From an uncultured Bacteroidota bacterium (GTDB taxonomy: Bacteria > Bacteroidota > Bacteroidia > Chitinophagales > Chitinophagaceae): a DNA stretch of 5,907 bases. The translations under genes and the position numbers were made by a program. The notes beneath the pieces were generated by a model, which was not told where the DNA came from, searched no databases, and saw only the letters and a program-made list of their open reading frames with translations. Location: positions 1 to 5,907 of the forward strand of contig CAMLGP010000213.1 of the NCBI GenBank assembly GCA_946479535.1, read 5' to 3'. Of this stretch, positions 4,530 through 5,907 are shown piece by piece. Each line of letters begins with the position of its first letter. The first letter of the stretch is position 1.

Positions 4530-5189
4530 TTACGAGGCATTTTCCCGACGGCGCTGACGGCGGCGGTCTCGGTGCTTAAGGATTGGCACCTTGCTTTCGC
4601 TTCCTTTAAAGAGACGGCCAATGTTTTTCTGGTGCGTAAGTATCACCATCAACGCTACCGCAATGGCAAATACACGGTAGGTGTCATTCTGAAAATTAAA
4701 GATGATAAGAATGAAAACAGGGAAAGCTATACTGGCAAAAATTGAACTTAATGATACAAACCGGGTAAGGTAAAGTACAAGCAGAAACACTCCTGAACAA
4801 CATAATGCTGTTATGGGCGATACTCCCAGTACTAATCCAAACAGCGTAGCCACTCCTTTACCACCTCTGAAATCTGCCCATATTGGGAAAACGTGACCGA
4901 TAACAGCAGCCAGACCCAGTACAACCTGGAGATTCTGGAATCGTGTATCACTGTCTGCATATTGGGGAAGAAGTAGGGCAAGCTTTACGGCAACAATACC
5001 TTTGAGCATGTCAACCAGCATCACGGTAGTTCCCCATTTAGGACCTAAAACTCTATAAGTGTTGGTAGCACCGGCATTGCCGCTGCCATATTCACGAATA
5101 TCAATATCAAAAAAATATTGACTCACCCAAACCGAGGTGGGAACACTGCCGATCAGATATGCTAAAATAACGAGCAGGAGCTCATTCAT
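4530..5189 (-). CDS. plsY: Glycerol-3-phosphate acyltransferase PlsY
   Basis: A 219-residue integral membrane acyltransferase that moves an acyl group from acyl-phosphate to the 1-position of glycerol-3-phosphate, the first step of phospholipid synthesis, usually together with PlsX. The PlsY motifs are present in order: YLIGSVPTS (11-19), GSGNAGATN (35-43) leading to RVLG (46-49), D60 with LKG (62-64), GHVFPIWADFRGGKGVAT (98-115) and HQKNIGRLFKGSE (186-198). Hydrophobic segments near 1-20, 53-75, 86-105, 113-141, 143-167 and 171-186 give the usual multi-pass topology. Length is normal. The tail is strongly basic (KHRDRRRQRRR, 205-215), presumably cytoplasmic. It lies 81 bp downstream of prmA in the same direction, so cotranscription is possible, and a weak promoter candidate sits in the gap. 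The ATG at 5189 is supported by the N-terminal motif spacing; no Shine-Dalgarno is seen. Confidence 0.96.
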   Translation of the reverse strand: MNELLLVILAYLIGSVPTSVWVSQYFFDIDIREYGSGNAGATNTYRVLGPKWGTTVMLVDMLKGIVAVKLALLLPQYADSDTRFQNLQVVLGLAAVIGHVFPIWADFRGGKGVATLFGLVLGVSPITALCCSGVFLLVLYLTRFVSLSSIFASIAFPVFILIIFNFQNDTYRVFAIAVALMVILTHQKNIGRLFKGSESKVPILKHRDRRRQRRRENAS

Positions 5190-5215
5190 AGAATCTTGGG
5201 GTTGAGGTTGGACTG

Positions 5216-5223
5216 TAAAAATA
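5216..5223 (-). promoter_or_regulatory. Weak -7-like box upstream of plsY
   Basis: TATTTTTA on the minus strand (5223-5216) matches TAnnTTTG except at the last base, and lies in an AT-rich 81-bp gap. Initiation here would give a leader of about 25-30 bases before the plsY ATG. No clear -33 box is present, so plsY could equally be read through from prmA. Confidence 0.28.
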
Positions 5224-5270
5224 GTAAAAATTCTATTTCTAAGTAACCTTAATTTAACATGTGTACGAAT

Positions 5271-5907
5271 TTATTTTCGCGAAAGCTTCAAAGCCAGCCA
5301 GTTATCTTTTGTCAAGCGTTGGTTAAGGGTTAACCCCTGCTCCTGCGCCCTAATCAGAATTTCCGGCTCATCACTGGTTAAAAGCCCGCTCAATACCAGA
5401 ACGCCAGCGAGGTCAAGTTGTTTTACCAGAGAGGCAAAATTATCGAGAATCACATTCTTATTGATATTGGCCAGAATGATATCAAAGACCAGGTTCAGCC
5501 TGGCAGTATCCCCTTTTTTAAGAATAACGGAGGCGCAATTGTTCTGCAGGATATTTTCCCGTGCATTGGCTATGCTCCAATCGTCATTGTCAATTGCAAT
5601 TACAGGTGCTGCGCCTGACTTACTGGCCAGTATTGCAAGCACACCGGTACCAGTACCAAAATCCAGCATTGATCTTCCTTCCATTGGGATTGATTCCATC
5701 ATCTGGATCATCATATATGTGGTAGCATGATGCCCGGTCCCAAAACTCATTTTGGGAGTGATGATGATCTCATGCCTCACTCCTTTTATTGGTTGGTGAA
5801 AATGAGCGCGAATGGAAACATATTCATCAACTGTTACCGGTTGAAAATTAGATTCCCAAACCTGGTTCCAGTTGGTTTCTTCTATCTCCTCCTTTGAATA
5901 GGAGTCT
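5271..5907 (-). CDS. prmA: Ribosomal protein L11 methyltransferase PrmA (5' end outside the window)
   Basis: The frame stays open to the right edge, giving the C-terminal 211 residues of an SAM-dependent methyltransferase that trimethylates ribosomal protein L11 in the cytoplasm. Before the GTG at 5780 the frame already reads NWNQVWESNFQPVTVDEYVS and then IRAHFHQPIKG, the conserved PrmA linker, so that GTG is an internal Val. Then come ITPKMSFGTGHHATT, the PrmA hallmark, the SAM motif DFGTGTGVLAI, the acidic IAIDND with WSIANARENI, ILANINKNVI at the catalytic loop, and LSGLL near the end. Every expected methyltransferase motif is intact. Bacteroidota PrmA is typically about 275 residues, so roughly 60-70 N-terminal residues (the L11-binding domain) lie outside. 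plsY follows 81 bp downstream. Confidence 0.95.
   Translation of the reverse strand, partial: DSYSKEEIEETNWNQVWESNFQPVTVDEYVSIRAHFHQPIKGVRHEIIITPKMSFGTGHHATTYMMIQMMESIPMEGRSMLDFGTGTGVLAILASKSGAAPVIAIDNDDWSIANARENILQNNCASVILKKGDTARLNLVFDIILANINKNVILDNFASLVKQLDLAGVLVLSGLLTSDEPEILIRAQEQGLTLNQRLTKDNWLALKLSRK

Noticed and set aside
3979..4579. Several plus-strand open frames opposite the M48 protease gene and the plsY end
   Set aside because: They overlap intact catalytic motifs on the other strand and give low-complexity or Cys/Pro-rich translations without family features.
5275..5284. Palindrome TTTCGCGAAA as an operator
   Set aside because: It lies inside the last codons of prmA and is explained by coding for the C-terminal residues; nothing ties it to a promoter.
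5418..5730. Plus-strand open frames opposite prmA
   Set aside because: Antisense to the conserved methyltransferase motifs; no independent support.
5778..5780. GTG as the start codon of prmA
   Set aside because: The frame continues upstream into conserved PrmA sequence (NWNQVWE, then IRAHFHQP) up to the window edge, so this codon is internal and the gene is cut by the edge, not truncated in the genome.

Overview
The window looks like an ordinary chromosomal stretch of a Bacteroidota member, possibly near the Chitinophagaceae/Sphingobacteriia, though the genus cannot be told from the sequence. The reasons are moderately AT-rich DNA, almost no Shine-Dalgarno sequences, several intergenic matches to the Bacteroidota -7 box TAnnTTTG, a lipoprotein M48 protease of the NPITGR type, and PrmA, PlsY and CYTH proteins of Bacteroidota character.

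Six of the seven genes are on the minus strand. In transcription order (right to left) they are prmA (5' end beyond the right edge), plsY, a lipoprotein zinc protease of family M48, a small DUF3052-like protein, a CYTH-domain (class IV adenylate cyclase/triphosphatase-like) protein, and a 428-residue protein made of two fused Uma2/DUF820 nuclease-fold domains. The only plus-strand gene, at 192-701, encodes a small HEAT/ARM-like helical-repeat protein and converges on the Uma2 gene across a 332-bp gap.

The genes read as separate transcription units rather than one pathway operon. Strong hairpin/U-tract terminators follow the M48 gene (3547-3586) and the DUF3052-like gene (2916-2948). A short bidirectional hairpin (855-871) lies between the convergent genes. 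Candidate promoters lie before the DUF3052-like, CYTH and Uma2 genes, with a weaker one before plsY. PrmA (ribosomal protein L11 methylation), PlsY (first acylation of glycerol-3-phosphate) and the envelope protease are housekeeping functions. Nothing suggests a defence island, prophage, CRISPR array or insertion sequence.

Four things stand out. The Uma2 protein is an ungapped internal duplication (107 of 179 residues identical by hand count) in which one copy has lost conserved motif residues. A terminator's U-tract touches the CYTH start codon, and its hairpin arm overlaps a perfect -7 box. A promoter appears placed for leaderless expression of the Uma2 gene, with a 12-bp palindrome just upstream. 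Two unrelated arrays of 11-bp tandem units flank the plus-strand gene. I found no convincing undescribed multi-gene system.
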